Of a stretch of 64,000 bases of DNA, positions 21,111-31,960 are shown piece by piece. Both the position numbers and the translations under genes were made by a program. The first letter of the stretch is position 1. Each line of letters opens with the position of its first letter. The notes under the pieces are model-generated. The model did not search any database and was not told the DNA's origin. It saw only the letters and a list, made by a program, of their open reading frames with translations. The DNA is from Pectinophora gossypiella (Eukaryota > Arthropoda > Insecta > Lepidoptera > Gelechiidae), in assembly GCF_024362695.1 (NCBI RefSeq), contig NC_065422.1, forward strand, positions 4,215,534 to 4,279,533, in the 5' to 3' direction.

Positions 21111-21520
21111 ATTTTTAATTTGAAACTGGCATATTATTTCATTTGTTTTTATTTTGATTTCTTCTTTTTCGAACGGGAACGTTTTCCCGCTTTTTTAAAA
21201 GGCGGTGACGTGGAATTTTGTTCGGTTGCGGTAATCTGTTATGAAGAGTTGGAGAGTTAACATTGTTTATGAAAATATAACATTATTCAAGAGAATTGCT
21301 GAATTGTTTAATTACGACGAGCACCTCCCCACCTGAGAGCAGTAGTATTATCACACTATAAAATTATTTTCTCCGTGTTTCCGACCAACCCTGTTGCACA
21401 TCCCCCGCATGGGCGCACTCGGCGCATGCAGTACCATCGCGTCATATGATGATTGCATTTATGCAGCCGCCCGCGCCGTCTTGTGCCGATACCGAACGAC
21501 GTACGTACTCATATTGTTAA
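21111..21520. other. Spacer
   Basis: Nothing recognised. Confidence 0.4.
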
Positions 21521-21672
21521 TTGCATACATACATATATAAACTCACGCCTATTTCCCACCGGGGTAAGCAGAGACTATAGAATTCCATTTGCTTCGATCC
21601 TGACACACTTCTCTTGCTTCCCCCACATTCATCAATCGCTTCATACACGCACGCCGGTTCAGAGTGGATCTA
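21521..21672 (-). mobile_element. LINE-Z 3' end with (TATG)n tail
   Basis: Begins with CATACATACATA (tail in reverse), then TATTTCCCACCGGGGTAAGC, GAATTCCATTTGCTTCGATC, CTTCTCTTGCTTCC and CGCTTCATACACGC. Confidence 0.7.
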
Positions 21673-21750
21673 TCAAACCTTTTCTAAGGACATCTCCAAT
21701 TTGGATAATTATTATTATTATTTTGGTAAATTGCATGTCTGTAGATATTG

Positions 21751-22101
21751 GCCATGGTAGCCCAGTTGGTAGAACCGTTGCCTCTCACTTTGACGTCGCA
21801 GGTTCGAATCCAGTACAGGCCTAAACCAATGATTGTCGAATTTGTTCCAATGTTTGGATCGTAAATGATTATCACGTGCTCATCGGTGAAGGAAAACATC
21901 GTGAGGAAACCCACGTACCCGAGAAATTCATTTTCGGAGATCTGTTGTGTTGTGATCTGTTGTGACCTAACCAGGATTGGGCAGGTTTTCCCTTCGCGGG
22001 AGACAGGCAGTCGCTTCTGTGTAAAAACTGGACCTGTCAAATCTTCAGGTTAGGTAAGCGGACACTGTGAATAACGGGATAGTGATAGGGAGATGATGAT
22101 G
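21751..22101 (+). mobile_element. SINE-D, full length
   Basis: A box in GGTAGCCCAGTTGGTAGAAC and B box GGTTCGAATCC, then TTCCAATGTTTGGATCGTAA, GTGAGGAAACCCACG, CCTGTCAAATCTTCAGG, ending GGGAGATGATGATG. A local duplication (GATCTGTTGTG twice) sits in the middle. Confidence 0.9.
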
Positions 22102-22689
22102 TAGTCATATCTTGATCAGTTGTTTTGAAGTGGCAATGTTGGGTGTTTTTGTATGTAATTGAAGCATTACGAAACAAATATAGGTAGGTATCGCAAACAG
22201 CCTATAACTAAGTTTCTCCGTAATTATAAGATTTGAACTGTAAATAGCACACTAACACAGTTGGGATAATGCTAGAGAGATGTTAAATAAACAAATTCTA
22301 TTGTACCAAATTGTGAAACTATTATATATAACTGTAAACTAAGAATACAAAAAAAAAACATTATTAACAAAAAAAATTGTAAAATTCGTGTTTATTTATA
22401 ACCGTGTTTCCTGTCGTTGCGATCTACAAAAATATTTTTGTTACAATGTTTTTTACCGTACAAAACTAAATGCTCCATAAAACAACCGCTTACGCAAGTC
22501 AACGGCCGATCAAAGGGTGGTCCCAGTGACCATAAAGTGTAAAATTGACGATCGCACATCGGCCTGTGTTTAGTTGGCGTGTAACACGCCCACTGGATAG
22601 GAAACTGTGATCAGGAAATAACCCTTATGTTGGCATAATTGACACGGGGCCTCTTCAGCTATAAAACTTTTTTTTAAATAATATACATA
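22102..22689. other. Spacer
   Basis: 22256-22283 may be a scrap of SINE-D; otherwise nothing. Confidence 0.4.
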
Positions 22690-22840
22690 GATTCGTGTTT
22701 TACCACAATCTCACCCGATTGTAAGTGACGATGCGGTCTAGAGTGAATCACGCTTACTTAGCAAATGCCTATTCACTCTAGCCTTGAAAACTCCCAGATT
22801 ATAACGAGCTAGAAAAACAGACGACGGCAGACAGTTACAG

Positions 22841-23107
22841 CCCAACTGGGCACTCAGGCCTGTTGTCTTAGGGTGTTATTAATAAACGAATCTCAGCTGA
22901 GACTGCCCTCAAGATCATGCTCAAGTCTCTGTTTTTATATGAGAACTGTCACATTGACATGATCTTGAGAGCAGTCTCAAGGCTGAGATTCGTTTATTAA
23001 TACCACCCTTAAACGTTGTACCGGGTGAGAGCCTTCAGCGCTCCCCATTTGTCCGGCCAAGTAGTTAATGCCATCTGCGGCAAATCTGCAATAAGTCACG
23101 TGAAAAA
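22841..23107 (+). mobile_element. SINE-P, split by a TTA-target MITE
   Basis: Starts CCCAACTGGGCACTCAGGCC and continues across the MITE with AACGTTGTACCGGGTGAGAG and GGCCAAGTAGTTAATGCC to CACGTGAAAAAAA. 5' truncated at the same place as two other copies. Confidence 0.85.
22871..23008. mobile_element. PIF/Harbinger-like MITE
   Basis: 138 bp with ~50-bp inverted arms: GGGTGTTATTAATAAACGAA at the left and GGGTGGTATTAATAAACGAA inward from the right. Flanked by TTA on both sides (22868-22870, 23009-23011). The host SINE-P reads CTTAAACG at the same point in other copies, so TTA is the duplicated target, as for PIF/Harbinger. Confidence 0.85.
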
Positions 23108-23271
23108 AAGTCCTTTGCTGTTCGCATCAAAAAGGAAGAGGCAAAACATTTAGTCCGGATTGGTGGTATATCCATAACATAAGCATGAAATGCCTGCCGA
23201 CGTCTAATTGTCCGTAGATGGAATGGAGTGGGTGGAACTCGTGAAGTTCCTGCGCACACTCACCGAAGTGT

Positions 23272-23699
23272 CATCATCATCAGCCCATTAACGTCCCCAC
23301 TGCTGGGGCACGGGCCTTCCCTATGGATGGATAGGGAGATCGGGCCTTAAACCATCACGCGGGCCCAGTGCGGATTGATGATTATTAACGACCGCTATTG
23401 CAGCCTTTTTTTTTTTGACGTGACTTATTGTAGATTTGCCGCAGATGGCATTAACTACTTGGCCGGACGGGGAGCGCTGAAGGCTCTCACCCGGTACAAC
23501 GTTTAAGACAACAGGCCTGAGGGTGCCCAGTTGGGCGCTATTGCAGCCAACGGCTTAACGTGCCTTCCGAAGCACGGAAGGACTCGAAATGAACACTTTT
23601 TTTGTGGTCACCCATCCTATGACCGGCCTTTGCGAAAGTTGCTTAACTTCAACAATCGCAGACCGAGCGCATTAACCGCTGCGCCACCGAGCTCCTCAA
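23272..23699 (-). mobile_element. SINE-5S, full length, split by a SINE-P
   Basis: Perfect 11-bp duplication CACCGAAGTGT (23261-23271, 23700-23710). On the minus strand the head is GAGCTCGGTGGCGCAGCGGT, then the 5S-like GAAGTTAAGCAACTTTCGCA and GGATGGGTGACCAC, then the shared core and a tail with GTGGGGACGTTAATGGGCTG and GATGATGATGA. Confidence 0.9.
23406..23535 (-). mobile_element. SINE-P nested in SINE-5S
   Basis: Perfect 13-bp duplication CGCTATTGCAGCC (23393-23405, 23536-23548). Poly(A) appears as the T-run at 23406; 5' truncated at CCCAACTGGG. Confidence 0.95.
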
Positions 23700-23725
23700 C
23701 ACCGAAGTGTATCTTATAAAAAAAA

Positions 23726-24039
23726 ACAAACGAAATATTTTTTTATTTATTTATTTACAAATTTTTTACACCATACACTATACAATCCATCGAGGCTGGT
23801 GCGTCGAGAACGCGGATAATGAACGCGATGAATGTACATCTGACTCACCCAATGAGGGACTTTCCAAGATTCCCAACAAAATATAGGTAGATGGCGCTGT
23901 ATAGAATTGCCTCATTGGGAATATAGCCGTTGACTTATATTATATTTTTTCACATACCAGTTTCTTTTGTACGTTTAAAATGTTTCATCTGTTGCTTCTG
24001 GATAAGTCCGAACAAAACCAAACAATGTTAAATTTTTCG
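23726..24039. other. Spacer
   Basis: Poly(A)- and T-rich patches; 23855-23935 has GATGGCGCTGTATAGAATTG with no clear family. Confidence 0.4.
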
Positions 24040-24208
24040 GGCCCCTGCGATACAGGCTTATGCTTAGTGCAGGGTCCGCTGTGTTATCTGTCTATATGTA
24101 GATTTTCTGAAACTACCTCATAAAACCAGTTTTTTGTAACAGATTACTTTTGTAAATCTCTTTTTTTGAAATAAATATTTTTCTATTTCTATTTTCTATT
24201 TCTACTTA
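24040..24208 (+). mobile_element. Probable LINE 3' UTR with (TTTCTAT)n tail
   Basis: AATAAATATTTTTC leads into TCTATTTCTATTTTCTATTT, the layout of a LINE 3' end. The 5' part (CCCTGCGATACAGGCTTATG) has no second copy here. Confidence 0.5.
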
Positions 24209-24344
24209 TGTTATGTTGTTGTTTGCGTTAGAGGTAACAAATGATACAATATAAATTATCGGTGAAATAATATCTAGTTGACGTCTTTAATGTAAGTAAC
24301 TAGTCATGTTGTTACCAACCCCGTTCTAGGCTTGTTTACCTATT

Positions 24345-24420
24345 GGGAGCCCTTAACGCTCCTCATTTGTCTGGCCAAGTGGTGAATTCAATCTGAGGCA
24401 ATTGTAATATAAGTCACGGC
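24345..24420 (+). mobile_element. SINE-P fragment, diverged
   Basis: GCCCTTAACGCTCCTCATTT, TGTCTGGCCAAGTGGTGAAT and ATAAGTCACGG. Confidence 0.6.
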
Positions 24421-24496
24421 TCGTCTTTGAGGTGTGGATCGAGTTAGAGCTAAGTAGTCAGTGCAACAGCTGTAGCTTCCCTTGAACCTCACACAC

Positions 24497-24529
24497 ACCC
24501 ACACACCCACACACACACACACACAGACA
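24497..24529. repeat. (CA)n microsatellite
   Basis: CACACACACCCACACACC-type run of about 33 bp. Confidence 0.9.
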
Positions 24530-25621
24530 TGAGCATGTTTATTTCACACATAGAAATTTTATTTTGTTAATTCCAAATATTTAAATCTTTAATGTAATTT
24601 TCATTAATATAAGTATTTTGTTATACACTGTCCTGAAACACTTAGTATCTATGACACTTTTAAAATTATAATAACTTTTTAAGTACACAAGATAAAGTTT
24701 CGTGATAAAAAGGAGTATTAAAAGAGTATAATGTTGTATATGAACGTATAAAACGTTTTTTTTTATTTAAATATTTTACTTCTGTAGTTTTAATATTTAG
24801 TTTTGCAGGCCAGTGTAGTTATAATACGTATGAATTGTGCAAAAAATATCCCACGCCCACATTTTCCTAACCTACAAAATTACTCGCGTTTGTAATTACG
24901 ATAAAACCCCTACTTGACACACGTTGGAAAATTTTCCGCGTGCACGCACAACCTGAAAACGCAGTTATTAATAAACCTAACAGTGGTCGCTGCAATCTTT
25001 GTCATAACGGCCTCTACCCACCAGCGCGTGATCGCCTTCCCGGCTCGATGGATACACGAATGCACCTAATGTGCAAGTGGCTTAAAACTTACACTCTCAA
25101 CACTCCGATTTAGACCGTTACCAAGTTGAAAACATGGTTGGTTTTTCTCTGAAAGTTTACCGTACGTAAGACCAGTAAGTTAAGGCAATGCTTGACCATT
25201 TTCGCGTTTACTAGATATAGGATATGGGTGATTTTAGTACGGGAGTTTTGGATATGTAAGGTGTATGGTACGTATGCTGTGCTTGACAATAATGCATGGC
25301 TGGACTAATGTTTGCTTTGTGTCAAGGTAGACTGGCCTTGCCTCCAGGCGGGAATGTATAATTTCACTGCGGAATTGCCAATTAAAGAGGTTCATGCATT
25401 TTGTATGGGATTAGGCCTGGTAATTTCGGTGTTATGATGGTTGATACATTGTAAGATTGATTCATGTAAGTAGATATAATACATGCTATGCATGTCATTT
25501 TGTCATGCTATAGCTACGGACTATGGGTTATGAAATAAATTAAACTTGAAGGAGGAAATCTCATAATAACATACTTGTCAGTAAGTACTTATATAACTTT
25601 CCACTGTTTTTGGGACCGTTC
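24530..25621. other. 1.1-kb spacer
   Basis: AT-rich, a moderately GC-rich patch near 24950-25080. No gene or shared repeat recognised. Confidence 0.45.
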
Positions 25622-25812
25622 AGCATTATCCCGTTTTTCACAGGGTCCGCTTATCCAACCTGAAAATTTGACAGGTCCGGTTTTTTAAAAAAAAACGCGA
25701 CTGCCTGTTTGACTTTGCAAGCCGCGAAGGGAAAACTAGCCCAATACAGATTAGGCCACATACCTCTGGAAATTTCTCGAGAATGTGTGTTTCCTCACGA
25801 TGTTTTCCTCTG
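25622..25812 (-). mobile_element. SINE-D, 3' two thirds
   Basis: CAGCATTATCCCGTTTTTCA, TTTGACAGGTCCGGTTTTTT, GCCGCGAAGGGAAAACTAGC, TTCCTCACGATGTTTTCCTC. The head is missing; it abuts MITE-E. Confidence 0.8.
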
Positions 25813-25819
25813 GTGTTTT

Positions 25820-26075
25820 TCTGTGATAATTTTATTTATGAATTTTAGTAAAGAAAAATGTAATAATAACTGCGATATTTTGTCACGTTTTTCTATAACG
25901 TCACAGGTTGCTTTTTCATACAAATTCCATAGTCTTCTTTTATTGTGTGGGTTGTGAGGTGGAGTACCAACATCATCAACCCTGGTGTCAGGATTATTGA
26001 GCTGCCACAGGCCCTATAGTGTTTTGACGTTTAGTAAAAAGTAACTGATTTGATTAGTTGGATACTACCCTATTG
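25820..26075 (-). mobile_element. MITE-E copy 3, split by a SINE-A tail
   Basis: GTCACGTTTTTCTATAACGT and CATACAAATTCCATAG precede the insertion; TGTTTTGACGTTTAGTAAAA and GATTAGTTGGATACTACC follow. Confidence 0.65.
25926..26010 (-). mobile_element. SINE-A tail fragment nested in MITE-E
   Basis: CTTCTTTTATTGTGTGGGTT, CATCAACCCTGGTGTCAGGA and GAGCTGCCACAGGCCC; a short AT-rich duplication (ATAG) may flank it. Confidence 0.75.
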
Positions 26076-26764
26076 AACTGGTTTACTTTTTGGGTCGGAA
26101 ACGAAAATCTGGACCTATCAATAACTTTGACCCGTCTAAACGAACGCAGGAAGATGAGAGCGGATAATACCGTCGTTGTACAATATTCCGATAGCTGTGT
26201 GGAGTTAGGTCCTCAATGCAGCACTCAGCCCTCCTTGTGGACGGAGCTGTCGACACGTGTTGTGGTTGGGACCAGGAAGACCTTATGACGTGGTAGAACT
26301 GACGGGGTTGAAAAGTAAAAATTTTGAAGCGTTTATTTATATCATTATTTACTTCACAATATCTTTACCATCAACTTTAAAATGTAAGTACTTTAATGTC
26401 TCTTTTTAAGCCTATTATGCATGTCTTCTAGTTAATTATAACAAAATGTTTGAAAAACTAATTTTATTTTGCTATTTATGAATTTCAATCAAGAAAATAA
26501 AATGATATAATTATGTTTACAAAAACTTAACAATTAAATATTCATAAACTTAACATTACAAATACGTAATTAAAACTAAACTACTAAAACTAAAAACAAA
26601 AAGAAACAAAAGTATTTAATTAATTAAAAAATGTGTTTCTTCCCTAAAAATAATCAGCAGCTAAAACAACATCGTAAGCCCAATGGGTAAAGAATACTGA
26701 CATTATGAGCAGTGGTTCCCAAACTAATTAGAGCCTGTATTTTGAGATACAGAAGTATGAGTAT
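26076..26764. other. AT-rich spacer
   Basis: A plus frame at 26058-26288 has no recognisable features. 26440-26520 may be a weak MITE-E remnant. Confidence 0.4.
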
Positions 26765-26948
26765 TATAATATACTCCGTGCTTCGGAAGGCACGCTAAGC
26801 CGTTGGTCCCGGTTACTACTTACTGATGTAAGTAAGTAGTCGTTACATGAGCTATGTCAGGGGCCTTTGGCGGCTCAATTATAACCCTGACACCAGGGTT
26901 GATGAGGTTGGTAATTCACTTCACAACCCACACGATTGAAGAAGATAT
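26765..26948 (+). mobile_element. SINE-A, 3' half
   Basis: Begins in the shared core CCGTGCTTCGGAAGGCACGC and runs to CACACGATTGAAGAAGA. Confidence 0.85.
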
Positions 26949-27782
26949 TTTTCTATGACATCGATATGTTAGGTATACGATTTTAATAAATTGCACCTGT
27001 CTATATACTTGTAGCTCTACGCATCGGCCAGTGATTCATTCGACATGCAATGCACGTTGGCCGTTGTATACGGACTGACGTCGAGAGTGCATATGACTAA
27101 CTAGTAAGTGCCGGACAGGAATCAAATCCGATGCGGAATCTGTCCCGATTTATAGGGAAATAGGGATAGCTGTAGCTTGTTATGTTTGAATAACACACAC
27201 ACATTTAGGGATGAAAACGATATAATAATAATAAATTTATTTCCACACAAAGCCACTTTGATGTCACACGCTGATGTCTAAAATAGACTCAACCCTGTGC
27301 TATAGGCATCAGCTACAATCATTTATAGATATTATTAGATTGTGGACACAGATTCGTGAAACAAGCTTAGCTTAATGATTCACAACATTTCGACTGCGAA
27401 AAGAAAATTTATAAAAGAACAGAAATTTAACATAATTAAAATTAAGATATAAATATGCCATATTTGTGTATATGAGTATATTTATTTATTTATTTCTATG
27501 AGTATAATATGAGACCAGTGGTTTATATGAAAGGTAGATTATGTGTGTGTGAGTGTGTGTGTAACAAACATAAGATGACGAGGGGCAGTTAGAGGGACGT
27601 CAATCGCAAGATGAACTAAAAAAAAACTGGAAATAAATGATAGTGTCATAAAAATAATTAAAACAAATATCGTATCGTAGCCTTGTAGTCAAAACCACGT
27701 AATCACGCAAGCGCAATATACAAGCTAGTTTCAATTCAGGTAAAAAACTCTAGTCTCAATCTTAACCCGGAATGTAATTACA
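26949..27782. other. Spacer
   Basis: 27215-27400 begins with (AAT)n and AAATTTATTTCC and may be a minus-strand LINE 3' end; a (TG)n-like stretch lies at 27540-27562. No gene. Confidence 0.4.
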
Positions 27783-27925
27783 TAACATAACATAAACTCA
27801 CGACTGTATCCCAATTGGTAGTCAGAGGTACATCCATCGCAAGATGAACTACGTACCCACACCTCACCGAGCTTTCTGTTAGACCATCGTGATAGTTTAG
27901 CCGTATCGCCGACTATAATGGTCAA
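27783..27925 (-). mobile_element. Family I copy
   Basis: CTCACGACTGTATCCCAATT, TACATCCATCGCAAGATGAA, CTCACCGAGCTTTCTGTTAG, CCGTATCGCCGACTATAATG, the reverse of 12085-12205 but longer. Confidence 0.65.
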
Positions 27926-27985
27926 GGCAACTGTGTTTGTGAAAAAAGCACTAAGAAAATCACATTAGAATGTACATTGATTTAA

Positions 27986-28220
27986 AAGATGTGTTGCTGT
28001 TTCAGTTTCTTGTCGGCCATCTTCTTCTATCTTGTGGGTTGTGAGGTGGATTACCAACCCCATCAACCCTAGTGTCAGGGTTATTATTGAGCCGCCATAG
28101 GCCCCTGACCACCAAGGTGTCATAACAGCTTGCGAAATGACGTTAGATTCAAAAATGTTAACCTTTGCTAATTTATCCATGATAATTACGTTGAATAAAT
28201 GATTCTGATTTCTGAGCTTA
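27986..28220 (+). mobile_element. LINE-K 3' end interrupted by a SINE-A tail
   Basis: GTGTTGCTGTTTCAGTTTCT before, then after the insert GTGTCATAACAGCTTGCG, GATTCAAAAATG, TAATTACGTTGAATAAATGA and TTCTGATTTCTGA. Confidence 0.7.
28017..28108 (-). mobile_element. SINE-A tail fragment
   Basis: CATCTTCTTCTATCTTGTGG, GTGTCAGGGTTATTATTGAG and GCCGCCATAGGCCCCTGAC. Confidence 0.8.
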
Positions 28221-28669
28221 TGCAACGTTATGTTAAGATTTGGGTAAAATTTTCTAACATTATCTTTTTTTGGATATTTATAAAAAGACGTTTAATTTAC
28301 TATACTTTATCATAACATTATACAAAGTTTCGTTACTTGAGGAATTATTGTGGGGGTCTACACTAGCTTGTTAGGTACATTTATTTAGTTTAAAAAGAAA
28401 AATACAAAATCAGAGATCGAACTTACGTTCCAACTACACAACAATCTCGAAGTCCATTCCACACACAACCCCCATTCAGCGGTCAAGTGGTGAGCGGACC
28501 GTGAAAACTGAAATTATTTGGACGACGGCCAACGTTTTACGTGATCTATTAACATAATACTCGCTCTGAATTATAGCAATTTCGATATTGACGGCAGTGC
28601 ATTGGCATCATTTGCAAATATCAATTTGGGCTTGTTTGTGGCACAGGAATGTGCAGGACGAAAGATTGT
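28221..28669. other. Spacer
   Basis: Nothing recognised. Confidence 0.4.
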
Positions 28670-28925
28670 TTTTTGACGTGACTTAGTTATTTTAAATTTG
28701 AAAGAAAGAAAGAAACATTTATTATAAAGGGACACCACAGTAACGAATATAAAACAAATATATAATATAAAACACGGAGTAACACATAACTTACAATCAA
28801 AACACATAATAAAAACAACTTACACGAGAAATACAAATAATTGAGTGTATGAGTTTGCCGCAAATGGCATTGACTACTTGGCCAAATGAGGAGCGCTGAT
28901 GCATCTCATCCGATACCTAAAAGAA
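28670..28925 (-). mobile_element. SINE-P interrupted by a LINE 3' end
   Basis: TTTTTTGACGTGACTTAG (28670-28687) and GTTTGCCGCAAATGGCATTG (28855 on) are the two halves. The insert 28690-28853 starts with GAAAGAAAGAAAC and ATTTATTATAAAGG, a minus-strand LINE end with a (TTTC)n tail. Confidence 0.7.
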
Positions 28926-29085
28926 GCAAAAGAAGTTCGTCAGGATCGAAACAAATGGAATTCCATAGTCTCTGCTTACCCCGGTGGGAAATAGGCGTGA
29001 CTTTATGTACATATGGAAGATTAATTGTAATCGTCAACAGGAAGTCAACAAAAGGGATCGAAGCAAATGGAATTCCACAACCTCT
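28918..29085 (+). mobile_element. LINE-Z C-terminal pieces, twice in tandem
   Basis: GGATCGAAACAAATGGAATT, CTGCTTACCCCGGTGGGAAA (first) and GGATCGAAGCAAATGGAATT (second, shorter). Confidence 0.6.
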
Positions 29086-29091
29086 TGCTTA

Positions 29092-29140
29092 AAACCTGAA
29101 AATTTGATAGGTCCAATTTCTTTGTAGAAGCGACTGCCTG
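29092..29140 (-). mobile_element. SINE-D scrap
   Basis: ACCTGAAAATTTGATAGGTC and GAAGCGACTGCCTGTCTCAC. Confidence 0.6.
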
Positions 29141-29343
29141 TCTCACCCTCACCTTCCACTGAGCAAAGAAGCAATATACTTAAAATGTTTTTAAGTTAAA
29201 TAGTATTCAAACTCACTTTGTAAACTGAGAGTTCATATGGCAGTTCAAATAATTTGGTAAAATATATAAATTACTTCGAAGATAGTTCAACCGCGGGGAA
29301 CACGTGTGAATTAATATGGGCCGGTTACACAATTGCTAATTGG

Positions 29344-29380
29344 CGTTTAAGTAAAATCATAATATAATTTTACTTAAACG
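29344..29380. repeat. Perfect hairpin, ~14-bp arms
   Basis: CGTTTAAGTAAAAT, a short AT loop, then ATTTTACTTAAACG. Possibly the core of a small MITE. Confidence 0.6.
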
Positions 29381-29700
29381 AAGAACGAAGGTGTGGGTAC
29401 TTAGTTCATTTTGCGATGGAAATAGATATGTTTAATGTCATGTTATAATAAACTTAAGGTGTCATCAAACGCACTGCACCACAGCAACCACACGCAGTCG
29501 CTATATTCGTGCATGCAGTTGTACCTTCGACTTCGTACAGTCGTGATATCAACTTCACGTGGTAGGCTACACTACAGTCATGTACACAGTGTGTCCATTT
29601 TGACGTCCATTTTTACACTGAGCTCCTGGGCTAGATGCGTGGCGACAACTGTGTGAAGTCAAATCCGACTACAGATAGCATGGAGTTGATTATAGAGATT

Positions 29701-29810
29701 ACGCGCGGTTGCTAATCCGACTGCGCGCGGTTGCTGATTTGACTACGCGCAGTTGCTGATATGACTACGCGCAGTTGCTGATTTGAACGCGCGCGGTTGC
29801 GACGCAACCG
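29701..29810 (+). repeat. 22-bp tandem repeat, five units
   Basis: Units start at 29701, 29723, 29745, 29767 and 29789, each beginning (A/G)CGCGC(G/A)GTTGC and followed by TGATTTGACT-like sequence. The last unit diverges and folds back (GGTTGCGACGCAACC). GC-rich compared with its surroundings. Confidence 0.9.
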
Positions 29811-30647
29811 TCTGATGGCAGACTATCATTATCCATCGAGTAAAATAATAGTGTGCTTCTCCACTTCTAAATACATACCGGGATCTATCTATCTATATTT
29901 AGTTTTCTAATTTTTGAGCTATCTAATGTTTTAGTTTTTATAAGTGACTAGGTAACTATTTTCGTACGTATTTTAATCTGTGTCTTTAAGGCCATAATGT
30001 CATGCTCGCTGCAAAATCGTATCGGTGTGAGGCAGGTCGTAGAGTGTCTTTAATTAGTATTGTTTATTATAACACTTCGTGTAACCGGTCCATATGTACC
30101 GCATGGTGCTCACTGCCAGCAAATATTGGCACACTCAGCGCTCGATACGTGCCATCTTTGATCACGAGACAAATTGGCGGTTAGCGGTTCTACTGAGGTC
30201 GTATGTTACAACTATTACTAACTACAGGACGTTATGACTGGATTATAATTATATGTATGAGTGTTTATATTTGTCGTTGAGTATGGCGAGGGAGCTAAAA
30301 TCAGACATTATGTCACGAGGGTCATGTTAGTTCTTATTACTTCGATTGTCGAACTAGCGAGATTATTTTTCCATATATTCGACGGTTAAACTTGTGAAAA
30401 TACCTAATAAAATTCTCGCCCAGAAACAACGTTCGAATTTTCAAAAACTAACCCCCGTCGGATCCAATCAATAGTCGATTAATCAGTCGCAGAGCGGCGC
30501 GGGCGCAGTGTTCTGGAAAATCTTACAAAAAATCGCGGGTCGCGGAGGGTCTTACGCACTAGTAGTCGCGCGATTTAGGACTGGAACAGATGTGGGGTGG
30601 AGACGACTCCTAATTTTATTGTTCTGTTAAATTATTATTATTCATCA
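29811..30647. other. Spacer
   Basis: A GC-rich patch at 30460-30580 includes an ATCGCGGGTCGCGGAGGG run. No gene or repeat family recognised. Confidence 0.4.
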
Positions 30648-30721
30648 ACAGCCGTACGACGCACACTGCTGGGCATAGGCCTCCCCCAAGGATCTCCACG
30701 ACGATCGGTCCTGCGCTGCCC
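30648..30721 (-). mobile_element. RTE LINE 3' end
   Basis: CAACAGCCGTACGACGCACA, CTGGGCATAGGCCTCCCCCA, ACGATCGGTCCTGCGCTGCC; compare 13986 and 59297-59372. Confidence 0.8.
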
Positions 30722-30959
30722 GAAATTGCTATTGAAATTATTATTTTGCTGAAATCCGTCTGCTCTAATTGAGCTATTTTAAGGTTAACCTTTAAAATCG
30801 AACATTTGCGTTCAGTAGGTAGAAATGTACTTCATATTTTTTGATTAATAATTTGTATAAAGTACTTATAAGAACTTGACTTAACTCTGATTTAAGAAAA
30901 ATTAAACACACGCACGTATAGAAACACAAAACTAACAAAAAGCTAGGTAAGTAGGCAAC

Positions 30960-31045
30960 CTGGGTACTTAGTTCATCTTGCGATGATACCTCTGACTAGC
31001 CCAATAGGGATATAGTCGTGAGCTTCCGTTATGTATTATTAAATT
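30960..31045 (+). mobile_element. Family I fragment
   Basis: GGGTACTTAGTTCATCTTGC, CCTCTGACTAGCCCAATAGG, GATATAGTCGTGAG. Confidence 0.6.
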
Positions 31046-31090
31046 TATTTCGCAAAACATCTACGTAAAACTAGGCGTCGGTGGGTATTT

Positions 31091-31290
31091 CGTCCTTACG
31101 TATGTTGTGGATATACCACCAATCGGCATTAAACGTTTTCCTTTTTTGATGCGAACAGCAAAGCACTGGAACTGTCTGCCGTCGTCTGTTTTGACAACTC
31201 GTTATAATCTGAGAGTCTTCAAGGCTATCTTCTCTAAACCACACCGATACTTGCCATCAGGTGAGATTGTTGTCAAACGCGAGCCTATAT
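31091..31290 (+). pseudogene. Jockey/CR1-like LINE C-terminus
   Basis: The plus frame reads DIPPIGIKRFP, FLMRTAKHWNCLPSSVLTTR, YNLRVFKAIFSK, the same C-terminal block as 22690-23271, with a frame shift near 31140. 5' truncated, no RT boxes left. Confidence 0.7.
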
Positions 31291-31295
31291 TATTT

Positions 31296-31390
31296 AGATA
31301 AAGATAAAGATAAAGATAATTTATTTGCTTAAACATGAGTAATATAAATACAGATGACAGTGTTTACATTTAAATTTATTTAAAAAAAAA
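31296..31390 (-). mobile_element. LINE 3' end with (TTTATC)n tail
   Basis: AGATAAAGATAAAGATAAAG followed by ATAATTTATTTGC, on the minus strand an AATAAATTATC end with a simple-sequence tail. Confidence 0.55.
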
Positions 31391-31750
31391 CATTATAAGT
31401 ACTCCTGGCTTTTGCTTTAATATACCAAAGTGTTCATTCTTCCGCGCAAGTACTTTATGTCACTTGAAACAAACTTTATAAGTCACGATAATAAGTCACG
31501 ACAAAAAACATAGCGTAAATCTGTATTATTATTTTTGGATGCAATATTAGTGTCGACTCCATTGACTCTGTTCCGATGTCGACAGGAGAAGGGTAGCTGC
31601 GGCGTGTCGATAACAGTGCTCCATAAATCATGGCGGGCAAATGTCTTGTCGTTGCCTGCAGCCGGCGATTTGCCTGCCCCGCCCGGTGCGTGGTCGACCC
31701 ATTGGGAACCGTTCACCGATATTGGGAAACCTATGTACCTACGTACCTAT
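31391..31750. other. Spacer
   Basis: Overlapping frames on both strands at 31483-31774 without family features. Confidence 0.35.
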
Positions 31751-31960
31751 ACAAGTATACTTTATTGCACCTAAAATGAATAATCACACTGAAGACAGAC
31801 TTATCAATGTGATATAGCAAGGGGCGATCTGATCGCTTACAAAATATTATACAATATTGGAAATGATATAAGTACTGTTTTAATAATATCAAATTAAAGT
31901 AATATAATATGTTTTTTTCTTCTACCGATTAGATTTGACTTAAGCTTTTTGGCTCATACT
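31751..31960 (-). mobile_element. LINE 3' end (second copy at 58042)
   Basis: ACAAGTATACTTTATTGCAC, CACTGAAGACAGACTTA and CTTCTACCGATTAGATTTGA are repeated in reverse at 58042-58200. Confidence 0.65.

Larger units (their letters stand above)
22690..23725 (-). pseudogene. Jockey/CR1-like LINE C-terminus, split by three nested insertions
   Basis: Three minus-strand pieces line up after removing the insertions. About 23725-23700 plus 23271-23109 reads KIHFGECAQELHEF, PPTPFHLRTIRRRQAFHAY and VMDIPPIRTK, FLMRTAKD. 22840-22690 reads NCLPSSVFLARYNLGVFKAR and VNRHLLSKRDSL. This is the ORF2 C-terminus of the family also seen at 31091-31290. The interruptions are SINE-P (22841-23107) and SINE-5S (23272-23699). 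Shifts and stops show it is dead. Confidence 0.75.

Noticed and set aside
29401..29700. A host promoter or first exon in a mixed-composition region
   Set aside because: The 73-aa frame has no recognisable domain, and no splice-linked partner was visible.
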